Shown: piece by piece, positions 40,705 to 49,371 of the stretch | How the letters are laid out: each line of letters begins with the position of its first letter | How positions within the stretch are numbered: the stretch's first letter is position 1 | Assembly (NCBI RefSeq): GCF_963665245.1 | Contig: NZ_OY762267.1 | Span: 2,666,001 to 2,730,000, forward strand | Direction: 5' to 3' | DNA length: 64,000 nucleotides | Origin: an uncultured Paludibaculum sp. | GTDB lineage: Bacteria; Acidobacteriota; Terriglobia; Bryobacterales; Bryobacteraceae | Program-made: the position numbers and the translations under genes | Notes under the pieces: model-generated | Seen by the model: the letters and a program-made list of their open reading frames with translations, nothing else | Databases searched by the model: none | What the model was told of the DNA's origin: nothing

Positions 40705-41937
40705 ATGAAGAAATCCTTCTACGGCTGGTGGATCGTCGCCGCCGCCTGCTTCACTTTCGGCCTCTCGACGGGCATCCCGTACTACAACATCGGGTTTTTC
40801 TACGACTACATTGCACGCGACTTCGGCTGGACGCGCGAGCAGATCACCCTCGGTTTTCCGCTCGCCGCCGCCCTTACCATCTGGATTGGGCCGCTGGTCA
40901 TCCACCGCTTCAGCCCACGTAAGCTAATTCTCATCGGTACAGCGCTCACGTGCGTTGCACTCGTCGGGTTTGGTCATATGCCCGGCGTGTTGTGGATGTA
41001 CTACGGCTTCTGGGTACTCTACACGGTAGGCTACTTCCTTTCCGGCCCGCCGCCGCATCAGATCATGGTTTCGCAATGGTTCCGCCGCAATCGCGGCAAA
41101 GCCATGGCAATCGTGTACGTCGGCGTCGGCCTGATGGGTTCCTTGGGCAGCTTCCTGGTGAAGCCGCTGACTGAACAGTTCGGCTATCACGTCGCCCTGA
41201 CGATTCTGGGTGCCATGCTCTTCCTGTCGTGGCCGCTGGTCTTCTTCGTACTGAAAGACCGCCCCTCGGATATCGGCCAGAACCCGGATGGCGACGATCG
41301 GCCGCCGGCCGAAGCCGCGGTAGTCTCCAGAACGTTCAAGGAACTGGCCGCCAGCAAGGCTTTTTGGCTGCTGCTTCTTGGCAGCCTCTGCTCCATCGGC
41401 TCCATCGGCGCCGTGAACTTTCACATGAAGTTCGTGTTCCTGGACGAAGGCTTCGCCAAGGGCGGAGAGGTCGACGGTGCGTGGCGTATCGCATCCATCC
41501 TCATTCTCTGGTCTTCCATCGCCGGCCGCCTTTCCATCGGCTACTTCTCTGATCGGTTTTCGAAGAAATGGGTGATGTTCGCCACATACTTCATCGTGGC
41601 CGCCACCATTCCGCTGCTGCTCCAGGTCAAGCCGGGTGCGGACGTCTTTCTCTACTCCTTCGCCATCCTGTTTGGCTTTGGCATGGGCGCCGACTACATG
41701 ATGATCCCGCTGATGGCAGCCGATCAATTTGGCGTCAACTCACTGGCTCGCGCCATGGCGGTCATCCTGCCAGTGAACACGATTGGCCAGACGTGGTTCC
41801 CCTACTTCGTCTCGGTGCTGCGCCGCGAACTGGGTACATACGATCGGGCCATGGGCGTGGTGTTGGCCGTGGCTTTCCTGGGAGCGCTATCCATAGCCTT
41901 GCTACCGAAACAGAAGTCGTTCAGCCAGGCCAATTAA
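40705..41937 (+). CDS. MFS transporter, oxalate/formate or monocarboxylate carrier-like
   Basis: A 410-residue, 12-helix major facilitator protein. It begins MKKSFYGWWIVAAACFTFGLSTG, the N-terminus of the OFA/monocarboxylate branch, with the loop motif FRRNRGKAMAI and the second-half equivalent DRFSKKW. The central loop (about residues 190-225) is hydrophilic. The likely substrates are organic acids, but this is not settled by sequence. AGGAG at 40688-40692 precedes the ATG at 40705 by 12 bases. It is followed 14 bases later by the OYE-like gene, possibly as one unit. Confidence 0.87.
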   Translation: MKKSFYGWWIVAAACFTFGLSTGIPYYNIGFFYDYIARDFGWTREQITLGFPLAAALTIWIGPLVIHRFSPRKLILIGTALTCVALVGFGHMPGVLWMYYGFWVLYTVGYFLSGPPPHQIMVSQWFRRNRGKAMAIVYVGVGLMGSLGSFLVKPLTEQFGYHVALTILGAMLFLSWPLVFFVLKDRPSDIGQNPDGDDRPPAEAAVVSRTFKELAASKAFWLLLLGSLCSIGSIGAVNFHMKFVFLDEGFAKGGEVDGAWRIASILILWSSIAGRLSIGYFSDRFSKKWVMFATYFIVAATIPLLLQVKPGADVFLYSFAILFGFGMGADYMMIPLMAADQFGVNSLARAMAVILPVNTIGQTWFPYFVSVLRRELGTYDRAMGVVLAVAFLGALSIALLPKQKSFSQAN

Positions 41938-41951
41938 ACTAGTAGCTACGG

Positions 41952-43370
41952 ATGCGTCATTTCATCTACCGCTCTCTCGCTGAGCTCGAAGCCGCCGCGC
42001 GGGACCTCGGCACACAGCACGTTCGCTTTGAGCACGATCCCGCCAAGGTGCAGCAGTCCTTGTTGCGCAAGGTCCCGGTCGGTGACCGAACGGCCGGCAA
42101 CTCCATGGCGATTCACCCGATGGAAGGCTGCGACGGTACCCTGGAAGGCCATCCGGACGAATTGACGTGGCGCCGCTATGAGCGGTTTGCGCGAGGTGGC
42201 GCCAAGCTGATCTGGTTTGAGGCGACGGCCGTCCACGAAGGCGGTCGAGCGAATCCCCGCCAGATCTGGCTGAACGAAAACACGTACGACTCCTTCGCCC
42301 GGCTCTACGAGATGATGATCCGGTCCCACACCGAGGTGTGGGGCACCACGGACGACCTGCTGATCCCGATCCAGCTCACGTCCTCCGGTCGGTATGCCGT
42401 ACCGACACGGACGATCGTCTATCACAATCCGCTCATCGACCAGAAGAACGGCGTGCCGGCGGACTACCCCGTCATCACCGACGATGAGCTAGAACGCCTG
42501 GAAGACGCCTACGTGGAAACCGCCGCCCTGGCACACAGAGCCGGGTTCACCGCTCTCGACCTCAAGGCGACTCATGGCTACCTGCTCAGCGAGCTTCTAG
42601 GCGCCAAGACGCGTGAGGGCCGCTACGGCGGGTCATTGGAAAACCGCACGCGCTTCTTCAAGAACGTGCTCGGCAAGATGCGGGCGCGGTTTGGCGACAA
42701 GATGTTGCTGTGTATGCGCCTCGGCTGCTTCGACAGCGTGCCGTTCGTACGCGATGAAGCGACCGGCCTCGGGCGTCCCTTGCCCTTCCCTACCCCGTAT
42801 CCCTGGGGCTGGGGTGTCAATCCGGATAACCCCCTGGAAGAGGACCTGACCGAGGTAAAGCAGGCTATCACCTGGTTCCAGGACTGGGGCATCCGGCTGC
42901 TAAACGTATCCATGGGCAGCCCGTATTACAACCCACACATCGGCCGCCCCTTCGAAAAGCCGGACGACGGCAACTACGAGCAACCGGAACACCCGTTTCT
43001 GGGAGTCGACCGGCACTTCCGCGTCGCCAGCGAACTCCAGCGGACCTTCCCGCATCTGCCCATCGTCGGCACCGGCTATAGCTGGTTGCAGAAATACGCG
43101 GTCAACGCGGGTGCGGCCAATGTGGCGGACGGCAATATCACGTTCCTCGGCCTCGGCCGCGGGGTCCTGTCATATCCCGACTTCGCCAAAGACGTCATCG
43201 AGAAGGGGGAACTGGACGAGATCCGCGTCTGCAAGACGCTCACCTATTGCACCTTCCTGATGCGCCAGAAATCGAATGAGCTCGGCCAGTATCCTACCGG
43301 CTGTCCGCCCTTCGACAAGCTGGTATACGGGCCCATCATGAAGGAAGCCCGGCACACAAAGAAGAGTTAG
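41952..43370 (+). CDS. Old Yellow Enzyme-family flavin oxidoreductase
   Basis: A 472-residue FMN-dependent barrel of the NADH:flavin oxidoreductase/OYE family. Evidence: NSMAIHPMEGCDGT, TALDLKATHGYLLSELLG, RYGGSLENRTRFFKNVLG, and a C-terminal FMN-phosphate-binding region (VGTGYSWLQ; LGLGRGVL). It is longer than minimal OYEs but lacks the iron-sulfur and Rossmann domains of 2,4-dienoyl-CoA reductase, although several cysteines occur near the C-terminus (ANVADG... TYCTFLMRQK...TGCPPF). It probably reduces activated alkenes. It follows the MFS gene by 14 bases, and its stop overlaps the convergent Asp-box gene. Confidence 0.85.
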   Translation: MRHFIYRSLAELEAAARDLGTQHVRFEHDPAKVQQSLLRKVPVGDRTAGNSMAIHPMEGCDGTLEGHPDELTWRRYERFARGGAKLIWFEATAVHEGGRANPRQIWLNENTYDSFARLYEMMIRSHTEVWGTTDDLLIPIQLTSSGRYAVPTRTIVYHNPLIDQKNGVPADYPVITDDELERLEDAYVETAALAHRAGFTALDLKATHGYLLSELLGAKTREGRYGGSLENRTRFFKNVLGKMRARFGDKMLLCMRLGCFDSVPFVRDEATGLGRPLPFPTPYPWGWGVNPDNPLEEDLTEVKQAITWFQDWGIRLLNVSMGSPYYNPHIGRPFEKPDDGNYEQPEHPFLGVDRHFRVASELQRTFPHLPIVGTGYSWLQKYAVNAGAANVADGNITFLGLGRGVLSYPDFAKDVIEKGELDEIRVCKTLTYCTFLMRQKSNELGQYPTGCPPFDKLVYGPIMKEARHTKKS

Positions 43371-44434
43371 TCCAGACGCCGCGATTCGATCCCTCTGGGG
43401 GTCTCCCAGGCGGCCAGAACAGTGCCGTCCGGAAGCGTGGTGAGACTCACGAACGAGCCGTCGGGCGAAAGCGGCTTCGGCTCGGAGCCTCCGGGGGCGA
43501 GAACCTCAACACCACCTGTACCGCGCGTCCAGGCCACGTAGGCTCCTCCGCGCCCCTTGGCGATGGCCGAGTCCTTGCCGGCAGCCAACCGCCGCTCCGG
43601 CTTGCCAGGCTCCACCACGAAGATATCCGACTCGCGGCGCCAGGCCGACGTGACCTTCCCGCCCTCCACATACAAGCCTCCGCCATCCATCGGGCATGCA
43701 TCCAACTTCCAAGTGGATACTCCCTGCTTGGCAGCCGCCTCAAAGCGCACGCCATCGCCGGACCGTGCCACATAGAGATCGCGCGACCCCTCGATGACAT
43801 TCCGCCACATCACCCAGATCCCGCCTTTGGCATCGATCACGGCAGAGGGATGGCAGCACTGGCAGATGGTGCCGCTGGGCGATTCGTAAACGAGAACATT
43901 CTTCGACCATGTCTTGCCTCCGTCGTTGGACTGAGATCCGTAGAGCTTCGTACCCTTGGAGCGCAGATCAAGCCATACGGCGAAGATCTTGCCGTTCGGT
44001 CCCGCCGCCATGGCATGTAGGCCTTCCCGAGCCGAGCCGGGTTCGTCATTGACTGGACCAACGTAGCTCCAGGTCTTGCCTTTGTCTGTTGAGCGCCAGG
44101 CCAGCAGATTGCCGTCCGCTGGAAGGCCGTGGGCATGCGGCCCACCGTCCTTCTTTTCACCGGCCACGGCGGTGATCACGAGCGCGGAGTCCGTAATGGC
44201 CAGCCGAGGTCCGCGATGCCGGCCCAGCGCGAGGACAGGCGTATCCGCCACTTTCACGGGGGCTCCGAAGCTCTTGCCCTGATCGGCCGACGCCGCGAAG
44301 TAGACAGCGCCCGGACCACCAAAAGCCATGGCCACTTGGCCGTGGGCGGCGGCCACCTGCGGCTGACGCATCGGTCCCGCACTCGCGGCCGGTCCATCGG
44401 GATTCACTATCATCATCAACGCAAGTAGCAGCAT
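43367..44434 (-). CDS. Exported Asp-box (BNR) beta-propeller with CQCCH motif
   Basis: A 355-residue sialidase-fold propeller with at least three Asp-box repeats (SADQGKSF, STDKGKTW, SNDGGKTW) after a short hydrophobic leader. Between blades lies GTICQCCHPSAV (near residue 192), a cysteine-histidine cluster not expected in a real sialidase and suited to a metal. The sialidase catalytic arginine triad and Tyr/Glu pair are not evident. It follows the TonB receptor by 12 bases on the same strand, so it belongs to that operon, and overlaps the OYE-gene stop by 4 bases at its end. Confidence 0.78.
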   Translation of the reverse strand: MLLLALMMIVNPDGPAASAGPMRQPQVAAAHGQVAMAFGGPGAVYFAASADQGKSFGAPVKVADTPVLALGRHRGPRLAITDSALVITAVAGEKKDGGPHAHGLPADGNLLAWRSTDKGKTWSYVGPVNDEPGSAREGLHAMAAGPNGKIFAVWLDLRSKGTKLYGSQSNDGGKTWSKNVLVYESPSGTICQCCHPSAVIDAKGGIWVMWRNVIEGSRDLYVARSGDGVRFEAAAKQGVSTWKLDACPMDGGGLYVEGGKVTSAWRRESDIFVVEPGKPERRLAAGKDSAIAKGRGGAYVAWTRGTGGVEVLAPGGSEPKPLSPDGSFVSLTTLPDGTVLAAWETPRGIESRRLD

Positions 44435-44446
44435 GTAGTCTCCTGT

Positions 44447-47260
44447 CTAGAACGAGATCCGTAGCGCCAACTGCATAGTCCGCGGATCGGCCACCGAGGT
44501 TATCTGTCCAAATGAGGGCGACGGATTGGTTGGATACGCGCCCGCCCCAAAGACTCCATTCAGCGTAACTCCATTGGTCCGGTTCGTCGAATTGAAGCTC
44601 TCCCCAATGGCTTCCAGACGCAGGCGATCGGAAAGCTGGAATGCGCGGCTCAACCGCAGGCTGAGATTCAATAAATCGAAGCCGCTTCCGGCGTTGCGCG
44701 GGATGAAGGCCCCATTCACCATGGGCCTTGCCGCCGTACCTTGCACAGTGTTGCTGCCGGCAGTGATGTTGAACGGAAGGGCGGAATAGTATTGCAGCAT
44801 TCCACCAAGTTGGAATCCGTGGCTCAGCATCTGCCAGATCGACTTGGAGGGCCCCATGGGTGAATGGATACTGCCGTGGAAGACCACGCGATGCCGCTGA
44901 TCGTCGTCCGAGCGGCCCCAGTCCTGCCAGATGTTGTATTGGTCTATGGGCGAGCTGAAAAAGAACTCGCCAACATTGGCCATGGCCTTCGAGTAGGTGT
45001 ACGACACGCGATAACTGCCCCAACGCGTGGGCCGCTGAACGAACGAGACGTGCAGTCCGTCGTACCGTGAATCGGCGCCCGGCACATACTGCGTGTTGTT
45101 GGCATAGGTGGGATTCGGGCGGCATCCGTTATTCGTACCGGAGGCCACGCAGGTAGGCACGTTCTGATTCATCGACACGATGAGATGCAGGCCACGCAGA
45201 TGCTCGTAGCCTACGCTGAGCGTGCCGTGAACTCCCAGTTGGTGCTCCACCTCGACGCTGCCCTGCGTTGAGTAGGCGTTCTGCATGTTCGGATCCATGG
45301 TGGAGAAGTTGGCCAGCACGGACGACGGCAGGGCGCCGATCACATTCGGAAACACCGGCGCGCCGGCCTGCGTGGGGCTCAGGCTCACGCTGATCTGGCT
45401 CGCGCTGGTGACCGCCGTGGTATTGCCGCTGGAGAGCAAGGCGTTGGCTAGCGCGCGCAGCGGCACACGGTCGTAGAAGAGTCCGAAACTGCCACGCACC
45501 ACCGTGCGCCGGGAGGCGAAGGGCGACCAGGCAAAGCCAGCCCGCGGCGACACGTTGTTCGTGTCAGTGCGGATCGATTCCAGGAACTGCAGATCGTAGC
45601 GCAAACCGATATTCAGTGTCAGGCGCGGGGTCAGCTTCCATTCATCCTGCACATAGAATCCGGCATTCGGGTTCGACTGAGGAATCACCGTATTGCCAAA
45701 GGTCTGCGTGAAGCCGGCATTGTTGTAGACGCCGTTCACAAAGTTCGCGAGGGAGGAGAAGGAGTAGCTGCCGCGCAGGGTCCTGGGGAAGGTGATGGTC
45801 GTGGAGTTGTAGAGCAGATTGGCGCCGGCGCGTATGGCGTGCGCTCCGGATTGGTAGGACACGTTGTCCACCAGCTCATAGAGCTTGTTCCTCCGCCCCG
45901 TTGGCGACCCCGAGAGCCGGCCGAAACTGGCGACACCGGCGATGCTCACCGCCGGGCCGTAGATGTCGTTCGGCTCCGCAGCCAGGCTACTGGACGTGAA
46001 TTGGCCGCGAGTCTCGTTCACGAGCCGGGCCGATAGCGTAGCGATATTGCTGGCGGCCACGTTATAGTCCGTGTTCTCGAGTCCGGCCGCCGCGGTCACC
46101 GCGCTGAGGCCGCCCGCTCCGCGCGTGTTGCTGCTGCTGACATCGTAAAGACTGAAGCGCAGGCTGAATTGATCGGTCGGCCGGAACTGGTGATCGACTT
46201 TGCCGACCACATTGGTCAGGCGAACGGGATTCGAATACACTCCGGTGACGAGACGCGGTCCCTCGTAACCCGTGGCGTCGAGACGCGCGTTCACAGCTGC
46301 AACGTTCGCTGGCGGGATCGTCACCAGCCCAGACTGGTTCAAATTGCGCTGCTCGAAATTGGCGAAGTAGAACGTGCGGTCGGCCACCAGCGGCCCACCC
46401 AGGCTCGCTCCATACTGCGCCTGCGTCAGCGGCAGCTTTGTGCCCGACAGCGCATTGCTGGCGTTAAGGCGCTGGTTGCGGAAGTAGCCGTAGAGATCGC
46501 CGTGCATCTGATTAGTGCCGCTCTTGGTGACAACGTTGACGTAGCCGCCCAGTGCGCGGCCGAACTCGGCTTGGCCGCCGGAGGTGACCACCTGGAAATT
46601 GTTGACAGCGTCCACGCTATAGAGCATGCCGCCCAAGCCGGCCGCGTCGTCGTTGGCGCTGAGACCATCGACGATGAAGCTGTTTGAGAAATTGCGCTGG
46701 CTGGCGATGGAGAGCCCTTGTCCAGGCACGGCCGACGTCTCGGGGAAGAGCTGCGTGCTGGCCGTATTGGTGGGCGAGACTCCGGGCACCAGCAGAGCGA
46801 TATCGGAGAAGTTGCGGCCGTTCAGTGGCAGGTGTTCGATTTCGGCCTGTGGCACGGTGCCCGCCACCTGGCTCCGGCCCGCTTCGATCAATCCAGCCTC
46901 GGAACTCACGTTCACGCTGGTTTCGGAGCCGCTCAGGTGCAGGCTGATGGGCAACTCAAACGCCGCACCCACGCTGAGCGTGACTGTCTGAGTCACCCGA
47001 GTGAAGCCCTTCTGCTCGGCCGTGAGCTCGTACTGACCAGGCCGCAAGTAGGGAAACCGGAACCGGCCGTCGCGGCCGGTCACCATGGCTGTGGTCTGGT
47101 TCGTCTCCACCCGTCGCACGCTGATGGCGGCGCCTTCCACAACGAGACCCGACGGGTCGGTTACGCGTCCGCTGACACTGGCATAGCTGATGTTCTCCTG
47201 CGCGGACCCGCACAGGGCTATGAATACGGAGAATAACAAGGCAATCGGGCACAATCGCAT
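44447..47260 (-). CDS. TonB-dependent outer-membrane receptor with carboxypeptidase-regulatory domain
   Basis: A 937-residue outer-membrane protein of the Oar-like group common in Acidobacteria. A signal peptide (MRLCPIALLFSVFIALCGSAQ) is followed by a CarboxypepD-regulatory-like domain (SGRVTDPSGLVVEGAAISVRR), a plug (LPLNGRNFSDIALLVPGVSP) and a long beta-barrel ending in ...DPRTMQLALRISF with the terminal Phe. A strong Shine-Dalgarno (AGGAGG at 47266-47271) sits 5 bases from the ATG. It lies between a cysteine-rich secreted protein and the CQCCH propeller, which suggests metal-chelate import; the ligand itself is not shown. Confidence 0.92.
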   Translation of the reverse strand: MRLCPIALLFSVFIALCGSAQENISYASVSGRVTDPSGLVVEGAAISVRRVETNQTTAMVTGRDGRFRFPYLRPGQYELTAEQKGFTRVTQTVTLSVGAAFELPISLHLSGSETSVNVSSEAGLIEAGRSQVAGTVPQAEIEHLPLNGRNFSDIALLVPGVSPTNTASTQLFPETSAVPGQGLSIASQRNFSNSFIVDGLSANDDAAGLGGMLYSVDAVNNFQVVTSGGQAEFGRALGGYVNVVTKSGTNQMHGDLYGYFRNQRLNASNALSGTKLPLTQAQYGASLGGPLVADRTFYFANFEQRNLNQSGLVTIPPANVAAVNARLDATGYEGPRLVTGVYSNPVRLTNVVGKVDHQFRPTDQFSLRFSLYDVSSSNTRGAGGLSAVTAAAGLENTDYNVAASNIATLSARLVNETRGQFTSSSLAAEPNDIYGPAVSIAGVASFGRLSGSPTGRRNKLYELVDNVSYQSGAHAIRAGANLLYNSTTITFPRTLRGSYSFSSLANFVNGVYNNAGFTQTFGNTVIPQSNPNAGFYVQDEWKLTPRLTLNIGLRYDLQFLESIRTDTNNVSPRAGFAWSPFASRRTVVRGSFGLFYDRVPLRALANALLSSGNTTAVTSASQISVSLSPTQAGAPVFPNVIGALPSSVLANFSTMDPNMQNAYSTQGSVEVEHQLGVHGTLSVGYEHLRGLHLIVSMNQNVPTCVASGTNNGCRPNPTYANNTQYVPGADSRYDGLHVSFVQRPTRWGSYRVSYTYSKAMANVGEFFFSSPIDQYNIWQDWGRSDDDQRHRVVFHGSIHSPMGPSKSIWQMLSHGFQLGGMLQYYSALPFNITAGSNTVQGTAARPMVNGAFIPRNAGSGFDLLNLSLRLSRAFQLSDRLRLEAIGESFNSTNRTNGVTLNGVFGAGAYPTNPSPSFGQITSVADPRTMQLALRISF

Positions 47261-47316
47261 ACACACCTCCTGAGAGTGAAGGCACACTGGTCCTTCAAGT
47301 GACTGGCTTCTGAAGG

Positions 47317-47709
47317 TCAGGCGATTGTCAACGGTGGAGGGCGCTGTTGAAGGCAGTACGCTCCGTGAGGATGAGCCGTCCTCGCATCGGTACGGGTGAC
47401 CAACTCGGAGATGGGTAGTTCCGCGGACCCAGCCTGAGCGGGCAAATGGAACAGCTCGACCGTCAGCTTGGTGCTCGAAGCGGTCTGCCCACACTGCCCT
47501 TTGCAGGATTTGTTGGAGAGGATTGCATTAGCGGGGCTATTCTTCCGGCAGCAGCACTTCTTGCCTGAGCGGCAGCAGGCCATGCCCGCCATGGAACGCT
47601 CCGGGGAAGCCGCCGCCAGCGGCATCAACAGCAGCAGCGAATACAACACGAGCAGCGTTCCGGCAACGACACGTTGCCCCCACTGACGAAGGTGAGCGCG
47701 GCCCAGCAT
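47317..47709 (-). CDS. Small cysteine-rich secreted protein
   Basis: A 130-residue protein of no family I can name. A hydrophobic leader (GTLLVLYSLLLLMPLAAASP) precedes a cysteine-dense stretch MACCRSGKKCCCRKNSP (near residues 43-59) and further cysteines in SCKGQCGQT, then a His/Pro C-terminus (HPHGAYC). Nine or so cysteines in the mature part suggest metal binding or disulfides. It is 56 bases upstream of the TonB receptor on the same strand and is probably the first gene of that unit. Codon pattern and fit to the operon make it believable, but no homologue was checked. Confidence 0.62.
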   Translation of the reverse strand: MLGRAHLRQWGQRVVAGTLLVLYSLLLLMPLAAASPERSMAGMACCRSGKKCCCRKNSPANAILSNKSCKGQCGQTASSTKLTVELFHLPAQAGSAELPISELVTRTDARTAHPHGAYCLQQRPPPLTIA

Positions 47710-47814
47710 CCCTTGGGGCCACTATAGCACGCGCCACCAAAGGGTCCGCGTAACATGCGCTCTCGCTTCGCGCCAGCCGAGTGGGCCCCGGACCACTAGT
47801 CCGTTGCCGACAAA

Positions 47815-49191
47815 CTACTCCTGACTGCTTGAGGCTTCATCGAGCGCCAGCGGATCCACAGTAGCGTGGATTCTGTCCTTGCGCAGGCGTATCTCCAGCA
47901 GGGTGCCGGGCGGCGCGTCCGCGGCCGATCTCACAATCGCACCATCGGGCCGCTGAACAATGGCGTACCCGCGGTCGAGGACACCCACCGGGCTGAGCGC
48001 CTGGAGCCTGGCGTCCAGCGGTGTCAGACGCAGCGACGCGGCCACGAGACGGCGGCGCATCAATTCGGGAAGTGGCTGCGCCGCGGCCTGCAGCCGCTGC
48101 GTGCTCGTGAGTAGCCGGCGCCGCATCTTGTCCTCGATGGCGTGTACAGCGGTGTCGAGCCTCCGCCGGCTGACGGCTAGACGCGTGCGAGGGTCGTGCT
48201 GGCGCAACCGCTGATCGGCGTCATCCAGCCGTTGGCCCAACCGGGCGATGCGCCGCTGCAGCAGATTGGCTGCCCGCTGAATGCCTTGCTCGTGCAGACG
48301 TCTGGACGCCTGGCTGAGCCGAAAGTAGATGGCGCGGCCGGCCCGATGAGCAGTAGTGTCCAGGGCGGTCAGCACATCGGCTCGGTTGCGGACGATGAGT
48401 TCGGCCGCGGCCGATGGAGTGGGCGCCCGCAAGTCCGCGACAAAGTCAGCGATCGTGAAATCCGTCTCGTGGCCCACGGCGGAGACCACGGGCATCGGGC
48501 AGGCGACGATGGCTCGCGCCACCGCCTCTTCATTGAATGTCCAGAGATCTTCAATCGACCCACCGCCGCGGCCCACGATGATCACGTCAGGCCAGCCGGT
48601 CTCCGCGAAATGAAGCAGCCCCTCGCAGATGCCGTCAATGGAACCCTCACCCTGGACGGGCGTGGGGAACAGGCGGATGTGGAGCCCCGGGAAACGCCGC
48701 CGCAGAACGGTCAGCATGTCGCGGATCACGGCCCCACGGGGAGAAGTGACGATGCCGATGCGGCGAGGGAAGGCCGGCAGCGGCCGCTTGCGCTCCGAGG
48801 CAAAGAGTCCTTCGGACGACAGACGCGCCTTCAGCTGCTCGAAAGCGAGTTGCAGCGCCCCGACGCCTTGTGGCTCAAGAGAGGAAACGATGAGCTGGTA
48901 CTCACCACGCTCTTGCCGTACCTCAATCGAACCCCTGGCGATGACGGCAATGCCGTCGTTGGGCTTGAAACGCAGATAGCGGAGCGTGTTCTTGAAGAGG
49001 ACACAGCGGAGCTGCGCGCCGGAGTCCTTGAGCGTGAAGTAGGCATGACCGGATGTCCAAACCTTGTAGCCGGAAATCTCGCCCGACACACGGACGTCAT
49101 CGAAGGCGCCGGTGAGCAACCGGTGGATGGCGGCGGAGACTTCGGTAACGGTGAATACAGAAGGCGTGGAGCCGAGCGTGAGTTGTTCCAT
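47815..49191 (-). CDS. xseA: Exodeoxyribonuclease VII large subunit
   Basis: A 458-residue XseA, which with XseB degrades single-stranded DNA. The N-terminal OB-fold (TVTEVSAAIHRLLTGAFDDVRVSGEISGYK; GHAYFTLKDSGAQLRCVLF) is followed by the nuclease domain (RIGIVTSPRGAVIRDML, IIVGRGGGSIEDLWTFNEE, VSAVGHETDFTIAD) and the long coiled-coil C-terminal region rich in arginine and leucine. The frame is open upstream to 49359, but the family N-terminus is MEQLTL at 49191. No xseB partner is seen next to it. Confidence 0.94.
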   Translation of the reverse strand: MEQLTLGSTPSVFTVTEVSAAIHRLLTGAFDDVRVSGEISGYKVWTSGHAYFTLKDSGAQLRCVLFKNTLRYLRFKPNDGIAVIARGSIEVRQERGEYQLIVSSLEPQGVGALQLAFEQLKARLSSEGLFASERKRPLPAFPRRIGIVTSPRGAVIRDMLTVLRRRFPGLHIRLFPTPVQGEGSIDGICEGLLHFAETGWPDVIIVGRGGGSIEDLWTFNEEAVARAIVACPMPVVSAVGHETDFTIADFVADLRAPTPSAAAELIVRNRADVLTALDTTAHRAGRAIYFRLSQASRRLHEQGIQRAANLLQRRIARLGQRLDDADQRLRQHDPRTRLAVSRRRLDTAVHAIEDKMRRRLLTSTQRLQAAAQPLPELMRRRLVAASLRLTPLDARLQALSPVGVLDRGYAIVQRPDGAIVRSAADAPPGTLLEIRLRKDRIHATVDPLALDEASSSQE

Positions 49192-49371
49192 CCGTAGGAC
49201 CAGGGTCGCACACGCCAGCCGATGACGGAGTCGCGGCCGAGGCAATCCGCAAGCCGTTCGTCCTGCCCCGGCCCCATCGAGCGGCTCCGGTCGCAACCCG
49301 GGGGCCTCCGCCCGATGACACCCTGGCGACGGACCCCGGAGTGCGAACCGGCGCGACACTGATTCTCCGCG

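Noticed and set aside
43367..44434. Calling the Asp-box propeller a sialidase
   Set aside because: Asp boxes mark the propeller fold only. The arginine triad and the Tyr/Glu catalytic pair could not be found, and a CQCCH cluster is present instead.
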